Source of the DNA: Collybia mongolica
Lineage: Eukaryota > Basidiomycota > Agaricomycetes > Agaricales > Clitocybaceae
Direction: 5' to 3'
Length of the DNA stretch: 64,000 nucleotides
Assembly: GCA_013420905.1 (NCBI GenBank)
Contig: JAAXNY010000012.1
Span: 744,001 to 808,000 of the forward strand
A program made the translations under genes and the position numbers. Positions 42,084 through 53,291 of this stretch are shown here, piece by piece. Below the pieces are notes generated by a model that was given only the letters and a program-made list of their open reading frames with translations, did no database searches and was not told where the DNA came from. The first letter of the stretch is position 1. Each line of letters starts with the position of its first letter.

Positions 42084-44022
42084 GTATTCGCAACAAGGTA
42101 TCCCGGACGGCATAATTACTGGTATTTTATCACATCTTAGCCCTCTGGCCGGCGATGCACAGACACTCAGAGTATGTGCTCTTGTGTCTCGTTCTATACT
42201 CTTTCCCCGGTACCCTTGGTACTGTGAAGCATCTCTCCGTGGGGGACAGCATTGTAGTTAACGACTTGCCTGCCCCTACGGAGTCAGTTACTCCCGAGCA
42301 ATCAAAGCTAGAATCTCTCCACCTCTATTTCCAACGTCCCTGCCGTATCTACACACAACATCAAAATATTTTCCATGCAGTTTCACGACCAGATACTCAC
42401 GTTCATCCTTCAAATCCATTCATTAGTACCACAGCTCTACGTCGATTGTCCATATGCACAACATTCTGGACCGCATACACACTTCCAATTTTGGGGAGGC
42501 CTTGAAATCTGGACGAAATTCATTGGAGGAGTTTGTTTGGAAATTCTATACCAAACGTGAGCATGATGAAAGTACGTGCTCTCCTCTGTTCAGTTTCCTT
42601 TGTTGCTTTCTAGTTCTATTTAACGGAAACAGAACTCTTACCCCCTTGTAGTGATGTGCCGGGCCCGGCTCAAAGCCGTCGAGCCGTCAGGGCCGAGCTC
42701 TCTTGGGCCAAGCCAGGCCGGGCTTTGAGATGGCTCAGTGAAGGCTGAAAGCTCGGCTTGCACTCCAGCAAAGCCCAAGCCGGAGGCTCAGGCCACGGCT
42801 TAGGGTTAGCCTAAAACATGCCTGTTCGGTGGTCTTCCACATATGTAATGCTTGAATGTGCTGCTTCTCTGAAGAAGGTAGTGTTCCCCCAAGCCATTTC
42901 AAAATTATATCATTTCAACTATATGGTACATCAGATTGTTGACCAGTTCATTGCGGCATTGGTCTCGGCTGAGACAGACCACACCAAGCAACAGAAACTC
43001 AATGACCTTCAACTGTCAGAGGAGGAATGGGGATGAGTGGAGTCTTTCTTGGATCTCCTTGCAGTAAGCAGTCTCTCCTTCATTTAGTAGATGTTCCTTT
43101 ATTCCTGATGTCGTTATCGCAGAGTTTGACTAGAGTATTATTTTTGTGCAATAAGCCCCGGCCTGAGCTGTCCCAAGACCGAGCCAAGCCTAAGCCGTCC
43201 TTGACGGCCTAGCTTGAGTATCTAGCAGGCCCTTGTCCTAATAAGCCAGGCTGAAGCCCCGGCTTTCAGGCCAAGCCAGGCCGGAACATCACTACCCCCT
43301 TGAATCCAATCATCTAAATCCGACACTCGATACTCACCACTCACCAGCTCTTGGATTCACACAGATAATTGCAAGTTTGGCCAACCTGCACTCTTTAGTT
43401 TTTATTCCCCAACCTTGGGACTGAATCACTTCCTGGTATTACCGACACATTAGCGGAAATTGCACACCAGGTTAAGTTCAGACAGAAACGGCTGGACAAT
43501 CTAACACTATGCCTTGATTTTTATGGCCATTCTATAGATTGATGTTCCTCTGTGAACACTCTTTTCGGATATAAAGGTGCCTTAGCACATTTGGACGCAG
43601 TTCTTTCCGGCCTCGGGATGGATGAGACACTGGTCTGTCAATTGACTATTCTCCTGAAACCTGGTTGCCCATTCCCCGGCATGCATGTGCAATCGCCTTC
43701 TTTCACCGTACAACCATGGGCTGATGATCCCGTCCCGGCACATATAATTGGCCTCCTCGGAGAACCTCAAACACCGATGAAGTGAATGCAGGTATTAAGT
43801 CATTGATGGAGACACGGTTTCCCTTGCTTCATGCTCATGGAGGGAGTTTGGAAACTCGGATTTGTGATGATGTTGATTTTGAGGTTGGGATGGGGCATGG
43901 TGGCATTTGGACGGAAATGTAGAAGGTCATCTACTGGGGTGGGTGTGGGCATGGAGCTGAAACGGGAACATTACTGCAGTGAGTTGAACACAGATGGAGT
44001 TATGGGGATGAATGATAAATGA
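42084..44022 (+). pseudogene. F-box-like gene, broken duplicate
   Basis: The start MYSQQGIPDGIITGILSHLSP matches the intact copy at 45540 (MHPQQRISDDIINGVLSHLSP). After CALVSRS about 375 bp are missing and the frame is lost. LGTVKHLSVGDSIVVNDLP, VWKFYTKREHDES and LDAVLSGLGMDETLV follow in other frames. A hAT element sits in the intron (42649-43294). An early stop follows the deletion, so no F-box protein of normal length can be made. Confidence 0.8.
42649..43294 (+). mobile_element. 646-bp hAT element with 8-bp target duplication
   Basis: The ends TAGTGATGTGCCGG and CCGGAACATCACTA are inverted repeats. CCCCCTTG stands on both sides (42641-42648 and 43295-43302), the 8-bp duplication typical of hAT. 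The outer parts are made of repeated GGCTC/GAGCC and AGGCC/GGCCT motifs. The centre keeps a short transposase remnant: PVRWSSTYVMLE, VDQFIAALVSAETDHTKQQ, DLQLSEEEWG. It is an internally deleted, non-autonomous copy. Confidence 0.88.
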
Positions 44023-44829
44023 TATTGATGATATTTTATGGATTACAAATCATGTAGCACTGAGAATTTCACCCATGCTAAAATACTCTCAACCCCATGA
44101 AATAGTGAACCAGTCAAAAAAAATTGAACAGTAACAGACTCATAGATCTCATACATACTTTTCCAGCAATTCCCTTATCCTTGTATCCACTATCTATCAT
44201 TTCAACCCCTCTCACTAGGGTCCATCGTATAGAAATAACCTCCTGCTTGTAGAGCTTGTGTGGTGACTTTGGACCTTACCACTGGCTAGGGTAAAGATAT
44301 CTGGCAACTTTCTGAAACTTATAATCTTTCTTTTGAAGTGGCCCTCCCCCACCAATTTTGGTTGTATAAGCATAAGCCACATCCTCCTTGTTGTGCATGC
44401 ATGCGAATGGAATAGACCCAAGTTCTTGAGACTTGAATATACACCTGGCAGGATCTTTTGTATTGTAACCTTTTCTGTGGGCAGTGTTGTAGGCTTTCAT
44501 GTAGAAGTAGTCAATCTCATCAGATTTACAGGCACAATAGAATTTCACTGTCCTACTTGGAATTTCTTCTGTAATCCATGATATGAGGAGTACTTCAAGT
44601 TGAATGATTGGCCACTGGGGTGCAATTGATAAGGTGTGCATCAGATGGCATGGCATTGACGCTACCAATGAGGAGAGAAGTAAAAAAGGGTATATTTTGT
44701 GACAACTCACAAGGTTAGTAAGGACAATAGTGAATGGTTGGATAGTAACCACAGAGATGCAACTTCCCTTTTATACCAGGTAGGTAAGCCATAATGTAAC
44801 AGTCAAGTGGGTATATACAATACAGCATA

Positions 44830-44960
44830 CAGTGATGTGCAGGCCTGGCTTGAGAGGGCTTTGGCCTGGAAAAATCTCAGGCCAAGGCCAGGCCCTCAAC
44901 CACAGCTTGGCTTAGACCTACCAGGACCTCCACTATTATTTTGTGCAAGTCTTTTTGCAT
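44830..44960 (+). mobile_element. Remnant of a second hAT element
   Basis: AGTGATGTGCAGGCCTGGCTTGAG resembles the left end at 42649, followed by the same GGCC/GGCCT-rich subterminal DNA (AGGCCAAGGCCAGGCCCTC). No matching right end is seen, so the copy is truncated. It lies between the two units of the F-box duplication. Confidence 0.55.
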
Positions 44961-45149
44961 GCTTCTGCCTGTTTTTCTACAATGATTTTGTAAAAGGAGG
45001 TGAGTTCAGGAACTGACACATTATTTTTTTCATGGGGCCCTGTAGATGCTGTGATTTTTTGATGTTCCATAGTTGATTAGAATTGAACAGACATTTTTAT
45101 AGTCCTTGTAGCACTTTACAGATGAGCATAAATTTAGCTATAACTGCTG

Positions 45150-45283
45150 AGAGCTATGGAGGTCTGCACAGAGGTGTACAGCAACAGAACCTACTCTATG
45201 GCATCTATGGCACTATGTGTGTCTATGGGTATCTACGCAGGGCTGCTAGTAGATCTCTGCAGGGGACCCAGGATTTGCTGATG
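45150..45283 (+). mobile_element. Solo terminus related to the Plavaka element
   Basis: Ends GGATTTGCTGATG at 45283, identical to the outer 13 bases of the element end at 14511 read on the other strand. Before it are related motifs (GTCTGCACAGAGG, AGATCTCTGCAGG). No partner end is seen. The duplicated F-box tail starts at the next base. Confidence 0.55.
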
Positions 45284-47625
45284 TTTATTAAAGAGATTTG
45301 TGTGCAACTGGAGCTTGATGATGGACTGGAGGACTTGCACTCACAAGGAGTAACTATTGACATTATTGACTAGATGCTATTTACTGTGCATTGTAGGGTA
45401 ACATACGGATTTATAGTTAAAGTATTGAGATCAATTCATAACAAATTCAATCAGATAAATCCTCCCACATCTGTATCCGAAGTTGATCCGAGGACTGTCT
45501 CTTCCCTTTTAATCAGCCTGCGCAGTGCTTCCATCATCAATGCATCCACAACAACGTATCTCAGACGACATAATAAATGGTGTCTTATCCCATCTTAGCC
45601 CTCAGGCTGGCGATGCACAGACAGTCAAAACATGTGCTCTTGTGTCTCGTTCTTTCCTAGCTCCTAGTCAGGGCGTTTTCTTTTCGCACATCACTCTGGA
45701 TGGCCCCTCGACGACAAGAAGGCTTCGTGTCCTGTTCAGTCAATCCCCAAATATCCCTTCACTCGTCCGCCATATCCGTATCACAGCTGATCGCCATGCC
45801 CAAGGACTTCTATTCCAAGCATCTTGGTTTCAAGGCGATGAGGACCCAAATTTTTCTTTCGTTCTTCAAAGACTGACGAATCTCAACGTATCGCGCTTTA
45901 CCCTGGGTTGGGGAGGCTCCATGATTATCACATGGCATGACCTCTCCGCTATAACACGGTCGTCACTTCATGATTTGATCACAAAATCACCAGGGCTTCA
46001 TACGCTAAACATCTCAAATGTTGTTGGCCTTCCATACTCTTTCCTCGAATCCCTGGGTACTGTGAAGCATCTCTCCATGAGAGATAGCATGATTATTTAT
46101 GACTTGCCTGCCCCTACGGAGTCGGTTACTCCAACGCAATCAAAGTTGGAATCTCTCCACCTCTACTTCCAACATCCTGCCCACGCAATTTCACGACCAA
46201 ATGCTCAGACACACCCTTCACACCCATTCGTTGATACTACAACTCTACGCCGATTGTTCATATGCACAACGTCCTCGACTCCGTACACACTCTCAATTTT
46301 TCGAGAGGCCTTGGAATCTGGACGAAACTCGTTGGAGGAGTTTGTTTGGAAATATTATACCCAACAAGAACATGATGAAAGTACGTGCTCTCCTCTGTTC
46401 GTCTTTCCTTTGTTGCTTTCTGGTTCTATCTAATCAAACTCCGGCCCCCTTCGATCTAATCATCTGAATGCGATACTCACCATTCATTTCCAGCCCCCGG
46501 ATTCACACAGATAATCGCAAGTTTGGCCAATCTGCGTTCTTTAGTTTTTATTCTGCGCCACCCCGACCTCGAGGCTGAATCACTTCCTGAAATTACCGAC
46601 ATATTAGGTCAAATTGCGCGCCAGGTTAAGTTCAGACAGAAAGGACTGGACAATCTAACGCTGTGTCTCGATTTTTATGGTCACTCTAAGGATTGGCGCT
46701 CCTCTGTGAATACTCTTTACGGATATAAAAACGCCTTAGCACGTTTGGACGCGGTTCTTTCCGGCCTCGGGATGGATGAGACACTGGTCCGTCAATTGAC
46801 TATTCTCCTGAAACCTGGTTGCCCATTCCCCGGCATGCGTGTGCAATCGCCTTCTTTTAACGTACGACGATGGGCTGATGTTCCCGTCCCGGTACATATA
46901 CTTGCCCACCTCGGAGAACCTCAAACGCTCGATGAAGTGAATGCAGGTATTAAATCATTGATGGAGACACGATTTCCCTTGCTTCGGGCTCGCGGAGGGC
47001 GTTTGGAAACTCGGATTTGTGACGGCGTTGATTTTGAGGTTGGGATGGGGCATGATGGCATTTTTGACGGAAGTGTAGAAGGCCATCTACCGGGGTGGGC
47101 GTGGGCGTGGGGCTGAAACGGGAACATTACCACAGGGAGTTGAACACAGATGGAGTTATGGGGATGAATGATACTGACGATTTTCTATGGATTACAAATC
47201 ATGTAGCACAATGAGAATTCAACCCACGTTACAATGTTTTCAATCCTCGTAAGAAACGAACCTGTCAAGAAACAATAACAGAGCAATAGATCTCATACAT
47301 GTATTCAGCAATTCCCTTATCCTCATAACCACTATCCACCATTTCGCCCCTCTCGCTAGGGTCCATGGTTTAGAAATGGTCTGTATCCTCCTTGTTGTGT
47401 AGTTCATATAACGACCCAGAATCACACCGCTGGCTAGGGTAGAGATTTCAGGCGACTTAATGAAGCATATAACATCTCTTTTGAAGCGCCTTTCTTTTAG
47501 CCATTTTGGTTGTATAAGCATAGTCCGTCCTACTTGTTGTTCCGTCCTGCTTGAAATCGTAAGCTTATTCTGTAATCCATGTTATGAGAACTTATTTTGA
47601 GATTGAATGATTAGCCACTTAGCAA
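45284..47625 (+). repeat. Tandem segmental duplication, unit 2
   Basis: Collinear with unit 1. It begins with TTTATTAAAGAGATT of the F-box gene tail, of which the last 30 codons are kept (VQLELDDGLEDLHSQGVTIDIID with its stop), directly after the Plavaka-like terminus. Confidence 0.8.
45540..47116 (+). CDS. F-box-like protein, two exons, intact
   Basis: Exons 45540-46380 and 46494-47116 (donor GTACGT, acceptor TTCCAG) give 487 aa. The N-terminal F-box-like part is RISDDIINGVLSHLSPQ with KTCALVSRSFLAPSQGVFFSHITLDG. The rest is a mixed leucine-rich region with HLFYF-like steps such as SKLESLHLYFQHP, LRRLFICTT, NLRSLVFILRHPDLE and LDNLTLCLDFYG, ending LPGWAWAWG. This layout is common in Agaricomycete F-box families, which are large and fast-evolving. 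The substrate is unknown. It differs from the F-box genes at 40661 and 53292 in the form of the F-box and in having an intron. Confidence 0.75.
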
Positions 47626-48603
47626 AAAGATCAAGTGGTTCATGCCCTCTCGCTTGGTGAATTATTTCATTCACGTGGAGCATGGAGGTGCCTTATTAAT
47701 GGAGATCGCTGATAACTTTGGGAGTAGAGAATGTCCCTGTCTGTCTGTGGTTGCGTTTGGGGTTTCAATGAAGGGTACGGAGGACAAGCGTGGGTCCGAT
47801 TTCAGGGTAGGAAGGCCATTAAATAATATCTGTATTATGGACTATCTAAACACGGAAACGAAAAGAGTGGATAGTCATGCCGATGGAAGTTCAATCATGG
47901 TGAATTGACTTAATAGGAGTGGTCTGACCACGTTGAAGATGGATTCTTCGAATGGTGGCCCGTGAGCCCAGTGGCGCGCTATCGGCCTTCAAATAAGGTG
48001 TTGGTGAGTAAGAGGACCATCAGGAAAACGAGTGGCATTTACAAGTAGAGAAGGGGGGGGGATCGGGAAAACGTCTAGTTAGTATCGTCGAAGGTCGTCC
48101 AATCATAAGAGAGTGTGCGATTGATAGAAGGATTCGCTGTAAGCTACGCCATATAGTACGGGCCAGTGTCTTGCCTGAATTCTCAGAAGAGGCTGTTTAC
48201 ACGTTTCGAGTAGGTGGGCGACTTACTAGTTATAAGCCTGAGGTGATATAAGGGCAGTTAACTCGCCTATACACTCATATATAGGCATGAGACGTCAGCG
48301 GTCGTGGCTTAACCCCAGGAAATCGACACCGTCCGGGAACTGTGATGATACCACCCGAGGCCCCTTCGAAGTCGGTCGCTGATCCGTCTCGGGCAGTTGT
48401 TGTATACATAGTAACAATCATTCAGGCACTTGAAGTGTAAAGTCAGAAAAATACAAGAGGGATAGAAAGCACCGTGCATATCTCAGTTCTTGCTTGAAAT
48501 CTTCTCACTGTCAACTCACTTGTGGTTGGTGTCAAGCTAGTGTTCGGCCACAGGTTACGCCGATTGATTTGATGAGTAAACAATGTCATGATCCGCGGGA
48601 ATG
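47117..48603. other. Intergenic region, no recognised gene
   Basis: The first 500 bp are the 3' flank of duplication unit 2. The remainder contains short frames only (for example 47642-47908), none of which resembles a known protein. Confidence 0.45.
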
Positions 48604-48732
48604 TCACATGATCGGCTTCACTTCGTCGTCCACCCGAACCAGTTTTTTCCGAGTTGCGCAGCTACACCATTCTGGATGCTTATTCTTTAATGCGAACACA
48701 CACAGCTCACCGCCACACGTCGGACAAAGCAT
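48604..48732 (-). CDS. Short zinc-ribbon-like open frame
   Basis: 42 codons from an ATG at 48732: MLCPTCGGEL, then WCSCATRKK and VRVDDEVKPIM. The CPxCGG start and the CSC pair look like half of a zinc ribbon, but no second exon is found. A longer overlapping frame on the plus strand shows nothing recognisable. Could be chance. Confidence 0.2.
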   Translation of the reverse strand: MLCPTCGGELCVFALKNKHPEWCSCATRKKLVRVDDEVKPIM

Positions 48733-49270
48733 TCTGAAAAAGTATATCGCTCCAATACTACTCCCAGGACCCAGGCTAATCTCCATTGATGGTGATTCTG
48801 TTGTGATTCTGACAGCAAGGCCCGAACATGATGAGCGTCCACAGCCTCCACGAACTGTTGCCTGGACCACAAAACGGACTGCCCAAAGCCTTCATCGTAG
48901 GTCCCTTCCGCGGTCACTGATTTTTCTCATGATGCAATTCCGGTCAGACATGGTCACCTCAAGCCCAAATGCAGATGACCTACTAACGTAGGCTCGACGG
49001 TACAGCATCATGGAATCGCCGCTCACACAGGGCTTCCCTTTCTCTTCATAACTACAAAAAACTTCCCCCGACTGGGTTACGAGAAGGAACCCGTTTCTAA
49101 ATTTTACGCAATCAATCTTTGATCCCTCTCACTCCGGACAGATGCATTCTTTTGAGCATCACCCAAACAAAGAACACCCCAAATCTCCCAGTAAATACTG
49201 CGGCTCTAAGCTGCCGTGGAGATGATAAACTCGTTACTTAACAAATGCTCACACTATCCGCGCCTTCCCT

Positions 49271-50858
49271 ATGTTGAGAAACGTAACCCTAGGCTTTTGT
49301 ACCCAAGCTTTGGTTTTTCTTTTATCCATTGGATATGCTGGTTCGGCAGTGACCAATAGGACGATTGACGACGAATTTGGGGACTCCGTGACTCAAAGAA
49401 AACCAATCTTTCTACCCACAACGGGGGGTATCTGGGCGGGTCAGGAATGTGGGGGGTGTCGCGTCCAGCCCGATAGGGCTGTCGCGTTCAAGGGAACTTG
49501 GAACGCAGCTACATTTAGGCCAGAAGAAGGAGGGAGTGGGCCTATATCTATCTATTTATCATTCAAGGGTTTGTCTACTTTGCTCTATTTTCTATTCCTT
49601 CACAACTAAAATTTTCGTCAACAGGGACAGCAATATATGTTTATTTCATTACCGGAAACCAAATTGCGGGAGGGATCATTACAACACTGACCGAGTGTAA
49701 CTTCACGCTCGACGGCCAGCATGCAGACTTTTTCCAACATATTCCTGACCAATCTACGGACATAAATTACAATGTCCTTGCTTTCAGGCGCACAAACCTG
49801 CAGAACATCGACCATACACTCATAGTTTCCACGGCGGGCGTAGATTATCACGTATTTGTGAATTTTGATTATGCAATATATACGTAAGTTTCTCTTTTGG
49901 GTCTAGAGCTCTGTTCAACAATCCTTAGTGAATTATCGATAGATTCGATGATGGTGTGGAATCCGAGGTTCCCTCCTTACCTCGAAGCACAACGGTCGAC
50001 CCACCCTCCCCTGCCACACATTCATCCTCTACTATGACATCCGAAACCTCATCCACGACGTCGGGGAGCCTTTCTACGACTTCGGGAAATTCCTCTACAG
50101 GTTCTGTGAGCTCCACGACAACAGCTGGAAACACAACTGGAAACACAATAACTGGGAACCTGACAACCATAGCTGGCGACCACTTCACAACCTCTCAGAG
50201 CTTCCTGGTAGCGCCCACTGCAACCTCTGTTCCTGATAATGATAGGAAAGTTCCCCTGGGTGCAATTTTGGGAGGAACGTTGGGTGGTCTGGCACTGGCC
50301 CTCTTGGCCATCTTGTTCCTGTGCGTTTACCTCAAGGGGGAGAAGCAACGAAAGAAACTTGGATTACTCTCAGTTGTGGATCCGACCGCGCAAAACCCCA
50401 CCGCACTCCAAAGGGAGGGAATTCGCGATCCGCGAACCTTCTCCTTGCATAAACGTGTTTCTTCAAGGCCTCGCAGTACGTCCGGGCTTCCGATCAACTA
50501 CGAGGCCAAAGCACAACACCGTGTCAGTAACTCCCATGCGCCTGACATGGCGCAATATATGTTCACAAAAGGCAGATCCAACTTTGGAAATATCGAAACT
50601 CGACGTAGTAGTGGGTCGAACAATGCGCCAGCGAGCTCAGCCGCGACGGCTGATGACGCCCTCCGCACTCGGCAGATAGATTTTGAGCGTCAAAGACAGG
50701 ACGCTGAGCGGGGATTGAGGGATATAGGGATAGAACCCCAACGCGATTCACCCGGCCCAAGCACCTTTCCTACGATGTTACATACAGGCGTTCATATTCA
50801 ACATCGGAGCGTACACGGAGAAGTGGAGGAGCCGCCCCCGAAATATTCTGCAAGTTGA
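49271..50858 (+). CDS. Secreted-type single-pass membrane protein with Ser/Thr-rich stalk, three exons
   Basis: Exons 49271-49568, 49625-49883 and 49943-50858 give 490 aa. There is a signal peptide (residues 1-25, GFCTQALVFLLSIGYAGSA). A beta-rich outer domain follows, with GIWAGQECGGCRVQPDRAVAFKGTW, GTAIYVYFITGN and IVSTAGVDYHVFVNFDYAIY and two N-glycosylation sites, then a stalk of Ser/Thr repeats, a membrane helix (VPLGAILGGTLGGLALALLAILFLCVYL), a basic stop (KGEKQRKK), and a cytosolic tail of about 170 residues ending PPPKYSAS. Such proteins are frequent in Agaricomycetes and are compared with Mid2-like wall sensors; ligand and role are unknown. The PPKY end is a WW-domain ligand, as in the paralogues at 6336 and 12435. 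Confidence 0.75.
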
Positions 50859-52514
50859 GTATTTACTGCCAGCCGCTGAGTAAAATGTCATGTGGTAGGT
50901 ATATCACTTGTGATATCATACCCAAATTTCCTACCCACGCACCAGTACGGTATGCTCCAGCACGGCCGCGACGACCGGATAATTTGAAGGTACGGTTATT
51001 TCTGCCGGAGCGGGGGATTACCACGTTCGCCGGAATTTCCAGATAGGATGGATCCCGTCACCCGTTGCCATAATTCCACGTCAAAGTAGTATTAAAGAAG
51101 CGAACCAATGTGGGATCAGGCTTCCAACACACATGATATATCATACAATTCTCCGTGGCTGTAGCCACCACTTCTGATACTACGTTCCTGTCGGCGAATC
51201 GTTACCCCTGCGACGGGTGGCTGATACACCACCTCTGTGATGTGGGACGAAGATCAAGAAAAATAAAACCTGAGATCGATCGTGACCCACCTAATATGAA
51301 CAACAGCGCCCGCAGGCAGAACGAAGGAAATTCTTCCGGAGTGCTCCGATAAATGAGTACGACTTTTCGATGGTCGAATGCGGCGCGGTTGTCTAGGTAC
51401 GTATACCACCAACGCTGTGACTTGCTTTTCTGGTATAGTAGTCCCTAACTGCTCGATTAATTGGTTGCAAACGCCAATCAAGCTATTTTTAGGGACTTCC
51501 TTGGGGATTTCTTTGAAATCAAGTGGCTCGCTTACATCAATGATATTTTAATTAAGATGTATGAGATGGTTGCCTTGCACTGGTGATGCTCTAATTTGAC
51601 AGTTGTATGTTGAGAGCTCAGTTGTCCCTTGATTCGTCGAAGACATTGTAAATTCAAAATATGAGAACACCTTACGGGATTGTGTCCATCATTGGTCATG
51701 TCGATCTAGTATCAGCAGCACAGCCCAACAACTCCGGCATAGGATGCGAGGTCATCGCTTGCCCCAGTGAGGACACCCTTTTTTGGTGCAGCTTTTATCT
51801 ATCACAGAACCTACCGTTATGGCCACGCTCATCCTCTGTGCCCTCCTATTTCTTCGTCATTTGATGTTCTATATCCACATCACAACTTCCGACAAACAGG
51901 GAAATAAAACTAGAATGGATGATGGCTCGGGCTCTGGTATTCCAATAGGAGATGAAGAAGGCGAACGGAAATTGTATACTCCAGCGCCATATCTAGGAGG
52001 TGTGGAGAATCTCCCCACACGCGGACAGGGTTAGGCTGGAAGTGGAGCATCGTCGTCAACTCTGTCGCCGTACCCAGGAGCGGCGAGTATGTCGTCGTAG
52101 ACATGCTCTGATCTGTCGAGAGTCTATACATGAAGACTTTGGGTGAAAGTACGCGATGTACATCAATGAGAATCAAGACGGAACCTTCCTCACTTGTTGG
52201 GGACAGATGATGATGATTTAATTTGCGTTATTCCGCTTTGACATGAGCCTCTTTTTTTTCTTTCTGGGGAGCAGGGTTATGAATGAAATACCGTTATGGA
52301 TCTTCAAGAAATCAGCAAAACAATAAAAATTCTACATTATGATAGGGGTACAGGTCTATGTTTCGAGTTTACAAGCAAGTCAATTCACGTCCAACGTCGT
52401 ATATGGTATTTGGCATGAATGCAGACAGACTATTCGGATTTGAGTTTAGCTTATGATGACACCGGGAGGATGCACGCTTACTAAAGGGCGACAACAACTA
52501 TAAAGATTGAACAC
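50859..52514. other. Intergenic region, no recognised gene
   Basis: Contains short frames. One on the plus strand (51819-52034, MATLILCALLFLRHLMFYI...) has a hydrophobic start and an acidic tail like a small membrane protein, but has no further support. Confidence 0.4.
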
Positions 52515-52935
52515 TCAGAAACAACATGGGATGGGAATAATCCAACATGTACCCCCGCCCTAGAAAGATGTATAGGATTAATCAGTAATCTGTATGAATA
52601 TAGGAATGTATAACATACGGGGCATGGTATGCATCCACCACGCAACCTCATTGGATCTTCTGTCTCTCCAGCATTTCCAGTACTCATGGTCTTCCCGCCT
52701 CTTGGTTCTTGTGCAATGATTCCCTCACGAGCACTCTCCCGCTGTCCCCGGTAAAAATGTGTTAACGTTTCCTAGTTTGAAAAAACGCTGGGATACATAC
52801 GTTCTCCTCCTGTTGCTGCCGCGGAACCTCTACCCTTGTCTGGTGGCGGTTATCCGAGGAGAGTTGCTCCATCCTCGAAGGAGGGTAGGACGTCTTGGAG
52901 GTTGCGGCGGCGGTTGCCTTTACGGTTGTCGACAT
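52515..52935 (-). CDS. Small protein with cysteine-rich C-terminal tail, three exons
   Basis: Exons 52935-52801, 52741-52619 and 52559-52515 (introns of 59 nt each, all GT-AG) give exactly 100 aa from MSTTVKATAAATSK to a stop. The first 60 residues are polar and probably disordered (PRQQQEEN). The end is RLRGGCIPCP, GGGTCWIIPIPCCF, five cysteines in the last 22 residues with no other cysteine in the protein. This suggests S-acylation and membrane attachment of the tail, or metal binding; both are inference. I believe similar C-termini occur in other Agaricomycetes but cannot verify it. No frame of normal reporting length reveals this gene because its exons are short. Confidence 0.6.
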
Positions 52936-53291
52936 ATTTCAATGAGGGAATGGTGATAAAGCAGAAAAAGAAGGAATTAGACGCTGTGGGTTGGGCGTGG
53001 AGACGGTTTGGCCAAAATGACCTCATGCTAGAGCCACGTGATATTCACATGAATGTTAGTCACGTGTAGTTACCCCCCGTAAAATTTAACCGATCAATGG
53101 TGCAAAGTGAACGGCAACGTCGCGAACGATTATAGGCCCATTTCTACCCCAGGTGAGCATATAGCAGGCTCACAGAAAGACGACCAGGACGCCAGCCTGA
53201 ACAGCGACGAATTTGGCTTTTATATCGACCTTCAACCAGCCTTGGCCCATTTAGCAAACGTGAGCTACGCCCTACATTCTTCAAGCCATCT

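Larger units (their letters stand above)
41806..44625 (+). repeat. Tandem segmental duplication, unit 1
   Basis: Collinear with 45284-47625: the tail of the F-box gene, CCTCCCACATCTGTATCCGAAGTTGATC, the F-box-like gene, ATGGATTACAAATCATGTAGCAC, and GGTTGTATAAGCATA. Unit 1 differs by a deletion of about 375 bp and by a hAT insertion. Its 3' part (44030-44780) has lost most CG dinucleotides. Confidence 0.8.

Noticed and set aside
48604..48732. Idea that CPTCGG is the N-terminus of an RNA polymerase III subunit (Rpc11-like)
   Set aside because: Only the first motif fits; the second cysteine pair and the rest of that small protein are absent and no exon continues it.
48494..48991. 165-aa plus-strand frame with several Cys and His
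   Set aside because: No spaced metal-binding pattern, no family resemblance, and it overlaps a minus-strand frame of equal plausibility.
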